Below, piece by piece: positions 1 to 11,083 of a stretch of DNA of 20,548 bases (positions are counted from its first letter, which is position 1; each line of letters starts with the position of its first letter). The position numbers and the translations under genes were made by a program. The notes under the pieces are model-generated. The model saw nothing but the letters and a program-made list of their open reading frames with translations. It had not been told where the DNA came from and did not search any database. The DNA lies in contig JAIVFJ010000596.1 of the NCBI GenBank assembly GCA_025765615.1, forward strand, positions 1-20,548, in the 5' to 3' direction. The DNA comes from Zopfochytrium polystomum (Eukaryota; Chytridiomycota; Chytridiomycetes; Chytridiales; Chytridiaceae).

Positions 1-71
1 CCTCCGGCAAGCGGGTGGGTATTGATGACCGGGAACAGTTCTTTGTCCGTTCTGTTGAGAAGATTCGTTAA
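1..71 (+). CDS. C-terminal end of an unidentified protein (partial)
   Basis: Frame 3 is open from the window edge to a TAA at 69-71 and reads SGKRVGIDDREQFFVRSVEK then IR and stop. The mix of charged and hydrophobic residues looks like the end of a real protein, but 22 codons are too few to name a family. The rest of the gene lies left of the window. It could also be chance open sequence, because no splice site or homology supports it. Confidence 0.35.
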   Translation, partial: SGKRVGIDDREQFFVRSVEKIR

Positions 72-289
72 GTGGCTCGCGTCGTGGTTGGGCCGCGTAA
101 GCGTAAGGGAGGCATTCTGCATTTTATAACCGTTCTAAATCGTAGTACGGAAAAAAAGGAGGGTTCAGAAACAGTGATTTCTATAGCGCGTAGATATGAT
201 GCGACTAATCTCTTTTTGATCGTTCGAAAGGCGCCGTCTCGCGACCGCCACGCCTCCACTGTGGAGAGCGTCCCCATCGCTGCATTTGC

Positions 290-560
290 ACAAGCCCGCA
301 GTTGGCACAGGTTCCCCCGCCTGTTTCACGAACGAACGACTGACAGCAACAGCAAATGGGGATGGCTTGCTATCTACTCCTAGTAACCGCTGCCGCCATC
401 ACTGGGGAAGGGAAGGAAGGGAAGAGTTGGAAGGGAAAGAACTGTCTTGCGCGCAAACCACTGCCGCCTCACTGAACAACTGCTTACTGGGCCGTGTTGG
501 GAAATGAGGGCTGCAGCGACGAGGGGCGGGGAATCGAAGCGAAGAGAAGAGTGGGAATGC
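290..560 (+). repeat. Diverged direct repeat, copy 1
   Basis: This stretch is similar to 1718-1960 in the same orientation. The best block shares the 20-mer GCTTACTGGGCCGTGTTGGG, preceded in both copies by a CCGCC...TCACTGAACA block and followed by a related GGGCTG element. A weaker matching block lies further left (CTGAC-GCAA... near 341 and near 1776). Copy 1 carries about 60-70 extra bases of GGGAAGG-rich sequence in the middle. No coding capacity is evident. It looks like two old copies of a noncoding mobile element or a segmental duplication. Confidence 0.6.
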
Positions 561-639
561 AGGGAATGTCGTGGGCGCAGCCTCCGTTCGCCGCTCTGGG
601 CCGAAACCAGAAGAATTATCCCGTGCCTCTGGCGGGACG

Positions 640-705
640 GCTCGGCAAATCGCTGCCACTCTCACAGGACACCTGTGGCCGTGTTGGGAGGGAAGTGGTT
701 GCAGT
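640..705 (+). repeat. Possible third, shorter copy of the same repeat
   Basis: The segment contains CGCTGCCACTCTCAC followed by GGCCGTGTTGGGAGG, which resembles the core of the copies near 455-505 and 1825-1870 in the same order and orientation. The match is short and gapped, so it may be a tandem fragment of copy 1 or coincidence in GC-rich sequence. Confidence 0.3.
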
Positions 706-1717
706 GAAGAGGCACTTTTGCAGTCTTGATCTGCTGGAGACAGCAGAGCGAGAAGGCCCTTCCCAACCGTCTGGCAAGGCCGAGGGAGGGTACGGGGTTC
801 AACGTCCCGAGAACGGGCGTTCTGAACGGGCGCTAGTCCTGCGACCGGTACTTCCGTTGTTGTTCGACACGCCTCCTGGAAGAAACGGTGCGGGTCGCTC
901 GTGGGCGAGTGAGGGAACAGAGGGGAGAGGGGGGGGATGCAGAGTCGGCGATGGGATGGAGGGGGCTGTTTTGTCTTGTGGCCGAATCGCGATGGGAATA
1001 TGGGAAAAAGCGTGGCACAGCGACTACCGGGTGACTGGTTCGTGAGTGAGAGAGGATCGTGGGAACGCTTTGTTTCTTTCTGTTCTTTCTGCCCTTCTTG
1101 CTTGGCGTAATTGAACGAGGCGTCTCTCTGTTATAGTTTTTTCCTAAATTGTAGTCACTAATTAACTGGCGGCGCTTCCCCATCTCCCATCAGCGTCTCT
1201 TCTTGCACGGGCGACGCCATTTCATCAAGCATGCGTGTGTTCGGATCGAAATGTGCAAGCACAGCTGAAAAACTTCATAACGGTCAAGATATATATATGG
1301 TAACTAACTAACACTAACACGATTCAAACCAGGAAAAAGCAAACAGACGACGATACAACGAGGACATTCGTCATCGCTACCGTTGCTGAAAAACCTTTCA
1401 TCACCACCTGCAAGAGGTGATGAACCAATGTGGTCAGAGACTCGATCTTTTCTTACAGTGTTGCTAGTTGGTTCAACAAATTCTTTTCGAAAGGCAGAGC
1501 GGGTCGAGGGGTGGTGGCTTTCTCTTATCACGCAGCTGACACAGCGCTTCACCAAGACCATGACGTAGCTCAGTTGACTGTTGCGAGATGCAGACGCCCT
1601 CGCGGGTTATAGGAAACCCTTGCGTGCACCACTCTGGGCATCAGAGCGAAAAGGAGCCTTTGTGTGTCGTGCGAGTTGAGTCTACTCGAACAAGACTCAA
1701 TGGCCCAGGTTCCCATG

Positions 1718-1960
1718 GCAGCGCCTGCTGTTGGCACCGGTGCCCCTTCCCCCTGCCCCTTTTGCAAATGTACAACTGACGGCAATTGCGACCAGGGGTG
1801 GCCTTCTGCCCTGCGCGATAACCACCTCCGCCCTCACTGAACAGCAGCTTACTGGGCCGTGTTGGGGAATCAGGGCTGTTGCAACGAAATTCGGGGTTGG
1901 GATGGAAGTGAAGGGAAGAGTGCGAAGAGAAGGGAATGGAAGGCCCCCGCAGAGAGGTAA
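1718..1960 (+). repeat. Diverged direct repeat, copy 2
   Basis: This is the partner of the 290-560 copy. It has the same order of blocks: GTTGGCAC, a C-rich run, CTGACGGCAA, then CTCACTGAACAGCAGC, then the shared 20-mer at about 1847-1866, then a GGGAAGAG-type purine-rich tail. The two copies are about 1.4 kb apart. No terminal inverted repeat or target-site duplication was recognised by eye. Confidence 0.6.
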
Positions 1961-2025
1961 GGAGACGAGCATGTGTCGCGTGCATAGAGCATATTTTTTC
2001 GCCTCTTGTTTATAAATCACTTTGA

Positions 2026-2036
2026 TTTTTTTTTTT
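2026..2036 (+). repeat. Poly-T run (11 T)
   Basis: A homopolymer T run in the T-rich right half of the gene-poor region. On the minus strand it is an A run. It could be the relic of a poly(A)-tailed insertion or simple slippage, and nothing flanking it decides between these. Confidence 0.5.
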
Positions 2037-2373
2037 GCTGGTTCACTTCTTTTTTCCCGTTTCATTTGTTTCTTCTTTGAAACTCCGCCAAACAACGACC
2101 TGTCAGTCACAAGAAACACAGCTCCAATTGCAAGAGTTATATGTGGTTTATTCCAGAAACCTCTCGATCGACCACGTTCCGTATGAGCAATATCACGATG
2201 GCAACATGAAAGGCCTTGTTGTGGATTTTTGATTCATTATTGTCCTCGATTGTGGCCCGCCTCATTATTTGCAATCCTTACTTGCATAGGCTCCTGCCGT
2301 TCATCGCCGAATTGCTGTCCAGAGCGTGAAAGGGTTAAAAGGTTCATTATGTCGTTGTTGTGTTTTCCCTTCC

Positions 2374-2397
2374 TTTTTTTTTTTCTTTTTTTTTTTT
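2374..2397 (+). repeat. Interrupted poly-T tract (T11 C T12)
   Basis: Two T runs separated by a single C. The tract lies about 205 bp downstream of the stop codon of the leftward receptor gene, so it may sit in or just beyond that gene's 3' UTR, as poly-A in the transcript. Confidence 0.5.
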
Positions 2398-2602
2398 CTG
2401 TGGGCACTTCCAAACAACGGTCATATCATTGTGACAGGGTGGCATTCGATGAGAATAAAGGTGGAGCAAATGAAGGGAGGGAAGAAGACCTGAAGGCGGG
2501 GAAAGACACCTTTTGTTGTGGCCTTTGAAAACCGGACATCCCGAGTTTATTTAAACCAACGCAATTCCATAGACGAACAACCTCAACTATATATGTATGT
2601 AG

Positions 2603-5297
2603 CTATTGGTACCTCCCATTGAACTGGCCCTGCTGATACTGCTGCCGGCCGTAACTCGGATCCTGCTCACCCCGGCGGTAACCGTCCCCGCCCATTGAAC
2701 CGTCCGGCGTCCGCCTCCCACCATACTCTGCACCTCCGTACACGGGCTGGTTGTTGTCCGAGCGCGACTGCGGCCGGTAAGGTTGCCCCACGTACCCGGG
2801 CGCCGCCATGCCACCCCGTCCGTCATACGCTCCACCGTACCCGCCTCCGTCCGCCGCATAGTAACCCCCAGCACCCAGCTGCGTCGGCCCCCCCGCGCCA
2901 GACGGCGGGTACGCCGGGTACGCGGCGGGGCTCCCGCCGCGCGAGGGCGCCTTGCCGTCGTACCCGCCGCCTCCGCCTCCGCCTCCGCCACCCGCACGCC
3001 ACGGCTGCACAATGTCAGGCGTCCCCGCAGCGCTGCCGAGTGGCACGCCGCCGCGCGGCACGCGGCCTGGCCTACGATTCTCGCCGCCGCCGCCGCAGCA
3101 CGCGCCGCAGTAGTCCGCCCAGTCGACGAGGAGGGTCGAGTTGACGCCAAAGATGAGGAAGGTCCAGATGCCGACGAAGCCGGTTGTGATGGCTGCGGCG
3201 ACGAGGGCGGCGAGGGAGGGGACGTTGCCGGCTACCTGCGCGGCGCATTCGTTTTGCGCGGTGGCGACGTCTTGGGTCGCGGTGAAGGTTTTGACGACGC
3301 AGGCCTGCCATTGCTGGATGAACGGGGTGGCGGAGCTGAAGTTGGCAGTGGGGATGACGAAGAGGTTGAAGAAGGTGACTGCGTAGGGGAGTTGCCGGTT
3401 TGCGTGATTTGTTGGTTTTGAGAACAAGATTGAATTAAGAGCGTTTAGACTTGTGAGGACTTCCCAATCATGCGCAAAAGGCGGACACTCAACAGTAAGT
3501 GACAAATGTGATGAGGAACGCAATGCCAAAGAGCAGAGACCGCCAATTGGACTTGAGCACCATCATGAGCTGCTTCCGCGAGCTGATGGGTTTCAAGTCG
3601 TCGACCCGCGTTCGAACTTGGGTTGCTTCCTCCCGACGCGCTCTGGCCCTTCCAACCGCGAGCCTTGAAACTAATCCACACGACCGTGTAAACCGTCACC
3701 AAGACAGACGGAATCACGAATACCATCATTCCAGTAAAGTAAAGCAGGTTCGCTTTCGCCGGCGAAACGAAACACGCGACCCCAGCCGACGCGTCGACTG
3801 TCGAAAGAGCAAACACGAGCCCCGTCAGCGTGGCAGGAAGACCCCAGCAGATGATGATGCCGGGAACCTTGTACCGCTCAAGAAAGTTGGACCGCCAGAC
3901 TATCGTGAGATGCACGTTGAAGACCTACGGTGTTACACCGCCCGATGGGGTTTTGTCAAAAACATTCGGGCCGACGGGGTTCCACGCTTACCATGTACGC
4001 GGACCAAAGGATCGACGCTTGGGTGATGTACACGAGATATGCCCCCATCGCCGCGCACACGGGATTGTTCTGCGCGTTGGCCAGAGTGATGTCGTCCGCA
4101 CACTGTATTCGACGCGGATTGCCGGCTGTGAAGCCCTGCCCCGCCATCCACAGCACGACGGAGATGCTAAAGTGCAAGACAATGTCGCTGGGATGACTTC
4201 GGCGACCGGGCAGCAGCGCCCACGACAGGAGGACGTAGCAGGCGAGACCGGCGGAGGACATGTTGAGGATAAGGGCCGCGTCGACAATTCGGTTGAAAGC
4301 ACCGACTGGATAAAAGTATGCTGTCATAGAAAAAGTTGAAAGCATAGTTTATTAGATAAGTGGTATTAGAATAATTGAACGTTCGTATTCAAACCTTGGG
4401 AGGGGCAGGGGATGCAGCAGCCGCTCGCTGGATCGCAGTTGTTTGACGTGTTGGCGAATGTCGCGGAGGGGGCTGGTAAGAAGAATGCGGGGCATTCTGT
4501 TCGAAACGGTTAATTCACTGCACGACCGACTTCGGATGGTAAACGATGTCTCAACTGGTCTCTGCTTTTGCTCCTGCTGCAGCCCGTCTGCCCAATCCTT
4601 TGGAGTAAGCAACGCCAACTGACTTCTGAGTGAAACATTCTTGTTCCGGTAGGAGCTCCACTGAATCACTCTGGCAGCCTTCCGTAAGTTCATTGAGAAG
4701 GGCGATCGCCCCGATGCTCGCAAAGTGGGGTTCGCACAGACTGACTGCCGCCTGGCAGGTGGAGATGCAGGGAAGCTGGGTCGTGCCTGTTTGAGAATTT
4801 GGGGTCGTGTGAGCAAGGGTTTGGCCCCACACCTCCTGAGACACAGCCCACACCTCCAAAATGAAACGTTCAGGGAGGGCGGGCACCCACGCACCATTCA
4901 GGCAGAGGGGAAAGGCTTCGACGCACGCCAGGGTGATCAAGGCAGAGTAACAGTCGGGATCTGGGCCCTGCAGGAGGGCGAGGCGGTTTGCGATGGCTGC
5001 CACGCGGGCCTCGGCGGCAGTCCACGACGCTGCGGTTGTTGCAGAGGGGACTGCGACGGGGTAGTCGAGGACAGATGAGGGGCAGGTGGCACCCGTGTAT
5101 AGGAGCCCGTCGGTACATCGGGCTGCGGGACGAGGGGCGCTGGCGGCTCCAGCAGCAGCAGCAGCAGCCGTCGCAGGGAGACCGGCGAAGCCGGCCGCAG
5201 CCGCAGTCACGGCGACAGCGACCAAGGCGGCGGCGCCGGCGGCTGGGACGGGCCGTTCACGTTCGGCGGCCGCGTCGGAACCCGTCAGGAAGATCAT
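2603..5297 (-). CDS. Frizzled/Smoothened-like seven-helix receptor with extracellular CRD
   Basis: Predicted cell-surface receptor of the Frizzled GPCR class, 774 aa. Exons (minus): 5297-4556, 4496-4395, 4320-3992, 3924-3638, 3582-3494, 3378-2603. The model has 2325 nt and every junction is in frame. Residues 20-55 are an Ala-rich hydrophobic signal or anchor. Residues 61-221 hold ten cysteines (61, 72, 116, 125, 132, 177, 181, 188, 208, 221) with YTGATCP and LPCISTCQAAVSLC, as in a Frizzled CRD. A linker ends GCCIPCPSQ. TM1-TM3 lie near 295-391, with NPRRIQCADDIT between TM2 and TM3. TM4-TM5 are in exon 4, TM6 spans the exon 5/6 junction, and TM7 (TTGFVGIWTFLIFGV) is near 581-595. A Gly/Tyr/Pro-rich tail of about 168 residues follows. 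No KTxxxW Dishevelled-binding motif is visible after TM7. Ligand and output are unknown. The intron at 3583-3637 is the least certain junction. Family assignment is firm; function is inferred only from family. Confidence 0.88.
2606..3070 (-). repeat. Gly/Tyr/Pro-rich low-complexity tail of the receptor
   Basis: This is the coding region for the cytoplasmic tail. It includes a run of about ten glycines (around 2965-2990), YPAYPPSG, several GGY and GGYGG units, and a Gln/Tyr-rich end (YGRQQYQQGQFNGRYQ). The base composition is strongly C-rich on the + strand, which is why long open frames also appear antisense. Such tails are usually disordered. Confidence 0.7.
5150..5170 (-). repeat. CAG/CTG trinucleotide tract coding for poly-alanine
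   Basis: The + strand reads AGCAGCAGCAGCAGCAGC, giving GCT/GCC-type codons on the minus strand and a short alanine run in the hydrophobic N-terminal segment of the receptor. Its length is likely to vary between strains. Confidence 0.65.
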
Positions 5298-5310
5298 TGA
5301 CTGACTGTCG

Positions 5311-5357
5311 CTCTCTCTCTCTCTCTCGCTTTGTCTCTCTCTCTCTCTCTCTCTCTC
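5311..5357 (+). repeat. Interrupted (CT)n microsatellite just upstream of the receptor ATG
   Basis: CT repeats at 5311-5327 and 5334-5357 are separated by GCTTTG. On the transcribed sense of the receptor gene this is a (GA)n purine tract ending about 14 bases before the ATG at 5297, so it probably lies in the 5' UTR or core promoter. Confidence 0.85.
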
Positions 5358-5401
5358 CTTCTAAACTAACAAATCGGGCGGATTGACGCTTCATGGCATC
5401 G

Positions 5402-5419
5402 CGTGTGTCTGTGTGTGTG
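5402..5419 (+). repeat. Short (TG)n microsatellite
   Basis: An imperfect GTGTGTCTGTGTGTGTG run about 105 bp upstream of the receptor ATG. Confidence 0.7.
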
Positions 5420-5824
5420 AGAGCGGAGGCGGCAGTCGAAGTGGAGACCGCGCCGGAGACAGTGAAAGAGGCAGACCGATCGAGGGAGAGAGTCAGAGGG
5501 ACAGAGGGGACAGAGAGAACCAAAAAATTTCCTCGATTGTCATTCTCTTTCCAAAACAGGGAGGGACCGTCTGTCCCTCTGGGCTGCGCGGCAAGTGGCT
5601 GTCTGTCTTCGCAGGCCCAATTTGGGGAATTTCATCCGCAAACTGAACCGGCTGCCGCCAGCTGACAAGACAGCGAAGCTTATTCATTGTGGCTTTGTTC
5701 AACAAGGAAGGACCCATCGAGCACTCGGCTCTGCAACAACTTCTGCTCAAAAAGTAATGAAAGACGGCGGCCACGGCAGCCTCCATTGAGGTGAACGAAA
5801 ATGTTTCTCGCGTCCTAACCCTTC

Positions 5825-6978
<1,154 letters not shown>

Positions 6979-7455
6979 ATGCTATAAGAGGTGCGACGAG
7001 GATGCGAGAGGGTCTATCCAGGAGGCGTTTGACCAAAAGCTGGTACGAAAAGAGATCAGAGGCTCTTCGCATTAATCGAGCAGGCCCACAGGTGCCCTTG
7101 ATCAGGAACAAGAATAATCGATCGCGACGGAGCCGGCGGAGGCGGATGGCTTGCACGCACCTGTTTCCTTCGGACAAACAAAAACTTTGCGTGTTCGAAG
7201 TCTGGATCCTGACTGACTTGTCCCTTAAAAGCACCGGGCACACCTTGAGCGTTACGCAGTCCCTGGACACCCACAGCCCTTCGCGGTCCATAGATGACCT
7301 TACGAAGTGTCATGCATGCGGGCAAAATGAGTGCGCCGCACCCTGCAAAAGAGCCCCGTTCATTGTTGGGGCCAGAAGTCTAAAGTCGGAAACGCAGTGT
7401 AGTTGCCGCTCTTGGTTTTATTTGGTTTTGTTTTTTCCTTGTCACCCGACCGGCC
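6979..7455. promoter_or_regulatory. Shared divergent promoter region of TS and Snu114
   Basis: The 477 bp between two head-to-head start codons (TS at 6978 on minus, Snu114 at 7456 on plus) must contain both promoters and 5' UTRs. A pyrimidine-rich TTTTGTTTTTTCCTTGTC stretch lies just upstream of the Snu114 ATG. No clear TATA box or known operator was recognised, so the call rests on gene arrangement. Confidence 0.5.
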
Positions 7456-10400
7456 ATGGACTTTGACTTGTACGACGAGTTCGGTACGGTTTGTCGTCCT
7501 GCTCCCCTGCGCGGGGCCGTCTCACGCGCGCCGTTCCCGCGTTTTATCGTACGGCTCACGATTGCTTTCTGCGCTGGCTTCTTCCTAGGGAACTACATCG
7601 GCCCCGATCTCGACGAAGACGGCGAGGGGAACGACAATGAGCAGAACGATCGCTCGCCCGCAGCATCGCAGGAGGGGCCGACGGACGTCGACCCGGGCGA
7701 CGATGAGGATGGTCCCGCTTTCAATCCTCCCCGCACCAAGAGCGCTCCGGAGGAGGAACCCTGGCAGAATAATGGAATGGCGTTGATGCATGTGGACGGT
7801 TCGTGGCGATTTTTGACGACTGATGGGCGTGTCGCGCTTCACTTTCTCGCGCAGTGCTGATCGCTGGTTGACAGAACCAACTGGATCGGCCATTGTCCTC
7901 CACGAGGATAAGAAGTACTACCCCACCGCTGAGGAGGTTTACGGCCCAGACGTTGAGACTCTGGTTCAGGATGAGGACACGCAGCCATTGACGGAGCCTA
8001 TCATTGCGCCGGTGAAGCTTCCCAAAAAATACGTCCATGAAAAGGGATTGCCCAAAACGAAGTTCAGCAAAGAGTTGAGTATCTTTCTAGACCTGCAGAG
8101 TCTTCGCGCTGATATTCTACCGCAAAATGTCGTTGCAGATTTCTCGTGGACCTGCAGTCGTTCCCGCATTTGATTCGGAATATTGTCTTAGTTGGCCACC
8201 TGCACCATGGCAAAACTTCCCTTATCGACTGTCTCGTCACAGAGTCGCACGAAGTGAACTGGGGTGTTGGCGATGACCAGCGGTACACTGATGTGCACCC
8301 CATGGAGAGGGACCGCGGAGTGAGCATAAAAGCGATGCCCGTTTCGCTTGTGATGCAGGACGTGCGTGGTCAAAGCCACCTTCTAAATATTCTGGACACA
8401 CCAGGACATGTTAACTTTCTTGACGAGGTTGCGGCTGCCACTCGTCTGTGTGACGGCGCCATCGTAGTGGTCGACGTGATTGAAGGAGTAATGCTGAACA
8501 CTCAAAAGACCATCCAACACTTGATCGCCGAACGCGTCCCAATAACTCTGTTAATCAATAAGTTGGACAGACTCATTTTGGAACTGAAACTTCCACCAAA
8601 TGACGCGTATTTCAAGCTTCGTCACGTTATCGAAGAGGTGAACAGTGTCATTCAGGAATGTCCTGGAGGGGAAACTACGAGACTGTCACCTGAACTCGGT
8701 AACGTGGCATTTGCGTCAAGTCAGATGGGATGGTGTTTCACATTGAGAACGTTCGCAAAAAAGTACGCCGATGCCAATCAAGGTACAGTCAACGATCCAA
8801 CGCACTTATGACTGAGAATTTTCATTCTGATAGCCCGGTTCGATATCGACGATTTCTCACTGCGTTTATGGGGTGACATTTACTTTGACTCGGAGAAACG
8901 CAATTTCCATCGCAAGCCTCCAACTCCGACAGCAAACCGGACTTTCGTACATTTCCTTCTCGAACCGCTGTATAAGCTCCACACTCAGGTCATTGGTGAA
9001 TCCACGGCTGATCTCCGCAAAACGCTAGCACGTCTGAACATTCGTTTGAAAAATTCGGCTCTATCGCAAGACGTCCGACCGCTCCTTCGCGACGTCCTGA
9101 CGGGATTCTTCGGCGCACAACCAGCCACTGCTGGTGTTGCAGATCTTGCAATAAGGAGCTTGCCATCCCCGTTAGAAGGTGCCGTAGCAAAAGTGGAGCG
9201 ATCGTGGAGCGGTAGTGGAGACGAAGCTGGTTGCGATCCGATTTTGGAAAAGGCCATGCGCGCGTGCGATCCGAAAGGACCTGTAATGGTGCAAGTTACG
9301 AAGATGTACAATTCAGTTGATGTCACTGGATTCGAGGCGTTTGGGAGGGTGATGAGCGGAACGGTCAAGCTGGGAATGTCTGTGAGGGTTCTCGGTGAGC
9401 GGTACAGCCCGAATGACGAGGAGGATATGGTCGTGAAAACTGTGGAGGGCTTGTCAGTATTTCAATCTCGGTATAGCATCAAAACAACGTCAGTGCCCGC
9501 CGGAAACTGGGTGCTTCTTGCTGGAGTTGAGAGCTCCATCGTGAAGACCGCCACCATTACGGACTTGGTGCCTTCAGAGGACCGGCCTGTGCATATCTTT
9601 AAACCGCTCAAGTTTAATAATATGGCGGTCGTCAAGGTCGCTGTAGAGCCGGTTAATCCCACGGAGCTGCCGAAAATGTTGGACGGATTGCGCAAAGTCA
9701 ATAGAAGTTACCCCATTCTGGAGACTGAGGTTTGCTACCCATTTATGGTCATTTTCGATGTTAATTCGTCTGTTTGCGCGTCAGGTTGAAGAATCAGGCG
9801 AGCACGTCATTTTCGGCACCGGCGAACTGTTCTTGGACTGCGTTCTTCACGATCTGCGCAGGCTTTACGCTGAGATTGAAATCAAAGTCTCCGATCCGGT
9901 CGTGAAGTTTAGCGAAACTGTGGTCGAGGTGTCATCGCTCAAGTGCTACGCAGAGACTCCCAATCATTTGAACAAAATCACAATGATCGCCGAGCCCCTC
10001 GAACAGGGCGTTGCGAAAGACATCGAAAGCGGGGACGTGAAAATGGACTGGCCCCCTAAAAAGATGGGCGAGTGGTTCCAAGGCAAGTACCAATGGGATC
10101 TTCTCGCAAGTAGAAATATTTGGGGTTTTGGACCAACCGAGTTTGGCCCAAACGTGCTCGTCAATGAGACTCTGGGAACGGTACGTTGAACACGGGCAAC
10201 CTACGTTTGTCTGACGTACTCGTATTTGAACTTGCAGGTGGACAAGAAAGTGCTCAGCTCGTCCCGGGATAACATTGTTCAAGGCTTCCAGTGGGCAACA
10301 AAGCAAGGACCTCTGGCAGATGAACGTAAGGGAACCAGTAATTTCAACTCCTCTTCTTAATTTTGAGTTGATTTCAGCGATCCGGAACGTCAAGTTCCGC

Positions 10401-11040
10401 ATTCTTGACGTTGTCGTCGCCACCGGTCCAATCTTCAGTGGGCGCGGTCAGATAATCCCAGCTGCGCGCAGAGTGTGTTATTCGTCTTTCCTCACTGCAT
10501 CTCCGCGTCTGATGGAACCGATTTTCCGAGTCGAAATACTTTCACCTGCCGACTGCGTTGCTGCAATTTACGCCGTTCTCGCTCGCCGTCGTGGCCACGT
10601 TCTCTCAGATAATCCGAAGCCGGGATCTCCTTTGTACGTCGTCAAGGCGGTTCTGCCGGTCATCGACAGTGCAGGCTTTGAAACGGACTTGCGGACACAC
10701 ACCCAGGGACAGGCGTTTTGTCAAATGGCGTTTGAACGATGGGATGTCGTTCCAGGAGATCCGCTTGACAAGAACATAGTCCTCCGACCGCTGGAGCCTG
10801 GAGTGGGACAGGCGCTTGCCAGAGACTTCATGGTGAAGACGAGACGACGAAAGGGGCTCAGCGAGGATGTTGGAATCGGCAGGTTCTTCGATGATCCTAT
10901 GGTGAGTTTAGGATGCGCATTGTAGTTACCGCTGGATCTCTAACACAAACATCGCTCGTCCACTGTTCCTGTTGCTTTGCACCAATCTCATTCATTAGCT
11001 TATTGAACTCGCAAAGGTTGAAGCGGGAATCTTGGGTTAA
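7456..11040 (+). CDS. SNU114: U5 snRNP GTPase Snu114 / EFTUD2 (116 kDa component)
   Basis: EF-2-like spliceosomal GTPase that helps control Brr2 and U4/U6 unwinding in the U5 snRNP. Nine exons: 7456-7483, 7589-7798, 7875-8073, 8139-8782, 8834-9729, 9785-10180, 10238-10325, 10378-10901, 10999-11040; 3027 nt, 1008 aa (human 972). The protein starts [10 protein letters not shown] joined to [13 protein letters not shown], then an acidic N-terminus, then [18 protein letters not shown]. The GTPase domain shows [13 protein letters not shown] (P-loop), DTPGHVNF (G3) and [14 protein letters not shown] (G4). Later EF-2-like domains include [69 protein letters not shown] and [20 protein letters not shown]. 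The end reads [13 protein letters not shown]. Exon 2 to 3 (donor GTTCGT) and exon 3 to 4 (donor GTTGAG) were chosen because they restore frame and give gap-free matches. Head-to-head with TS; 43 bp upstream of Arh1. Confidence 0.95.
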
Positions 11041-11083
11041 GCGGGGGTAATAGTAAAAAGGCCAAAATTTCAAAAAATTGTTA
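11041..11083 (+). other. 43-bp gap between Snu114 stop and Arh1 start
   Basis: The spacer is AT-rich and includes GTAATAGTAAAAAGGCC and an A-rich run. It is too short to hold a normal terminator plus promoter for two independent fungal genes, so 3' and 5' UTRs must overlap or the Arh1 promoter must lie inside Snu114. In the Arh1 frame a TAA at 11054-11056 precedes the ATG, so the Arh1 reading frame does not extend upstream unspliced. Confidence 0.7.

Larger units (their letters stand above)
72..2602. other. Gene-poor 2.5-kb region with diverged repeats
   Basis: No open frame here shows a recognisable domain or a convincing splice pattern. The longest frame (494-1045, +, 183 codons) is GC-rich, low in complexity, and lies partly inside a repeat that also occurs at 1718-1960. 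The left part (about 300-1050) is G-rich on the + strand. The right part (about 1980-2520) is T-rich with long poly-T runs and would include the 3' UTR of the leftward receptor gene that ends at 2603. It is best read as intergenic sequence with old repeat or transposon debris. Confidence 0.6.
5298..5824. other. Intergenic region between receptor start and TS stop
   Basis: This 527-bp gap is upstream of the receptor (leftward) and downstream of thymidylate synthase (also leftward). It holds the receptor's promoter and 5' UTR and the TS 3' UTR. Visible contents are the CT and TG microsatellites near the receptor start and GA-rich sequence at about 5420-5520. No coding segment was recognised. 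Confidence 0.6.

Noticed and set aside
494..1045. 183-codon + strand open frame
   Set aside because: Low-complexity Gly/Arg-rich translation with no domain; it begins inside the repeat and has no supporting splice or start context.
2783..3421. Long + strand open frame (212 codons) and other frames antisense to the receptor tail
   Set aside because: They mirror the C-rich, Gly-coding exon of the receptor, whose own frame has transmembrane and family support; the antisense translations are Arg/Ala-rich noise.
7829..7874. Alternative 46-nt second intron of Snu114 (donor GTGTCG)
   Set aside because: It also keeps frame, but is shorter than the other modelled introns and leaves extra unconserved residues; the 76-nt intron from 7799 with a GCTGAT branch site is preferred.
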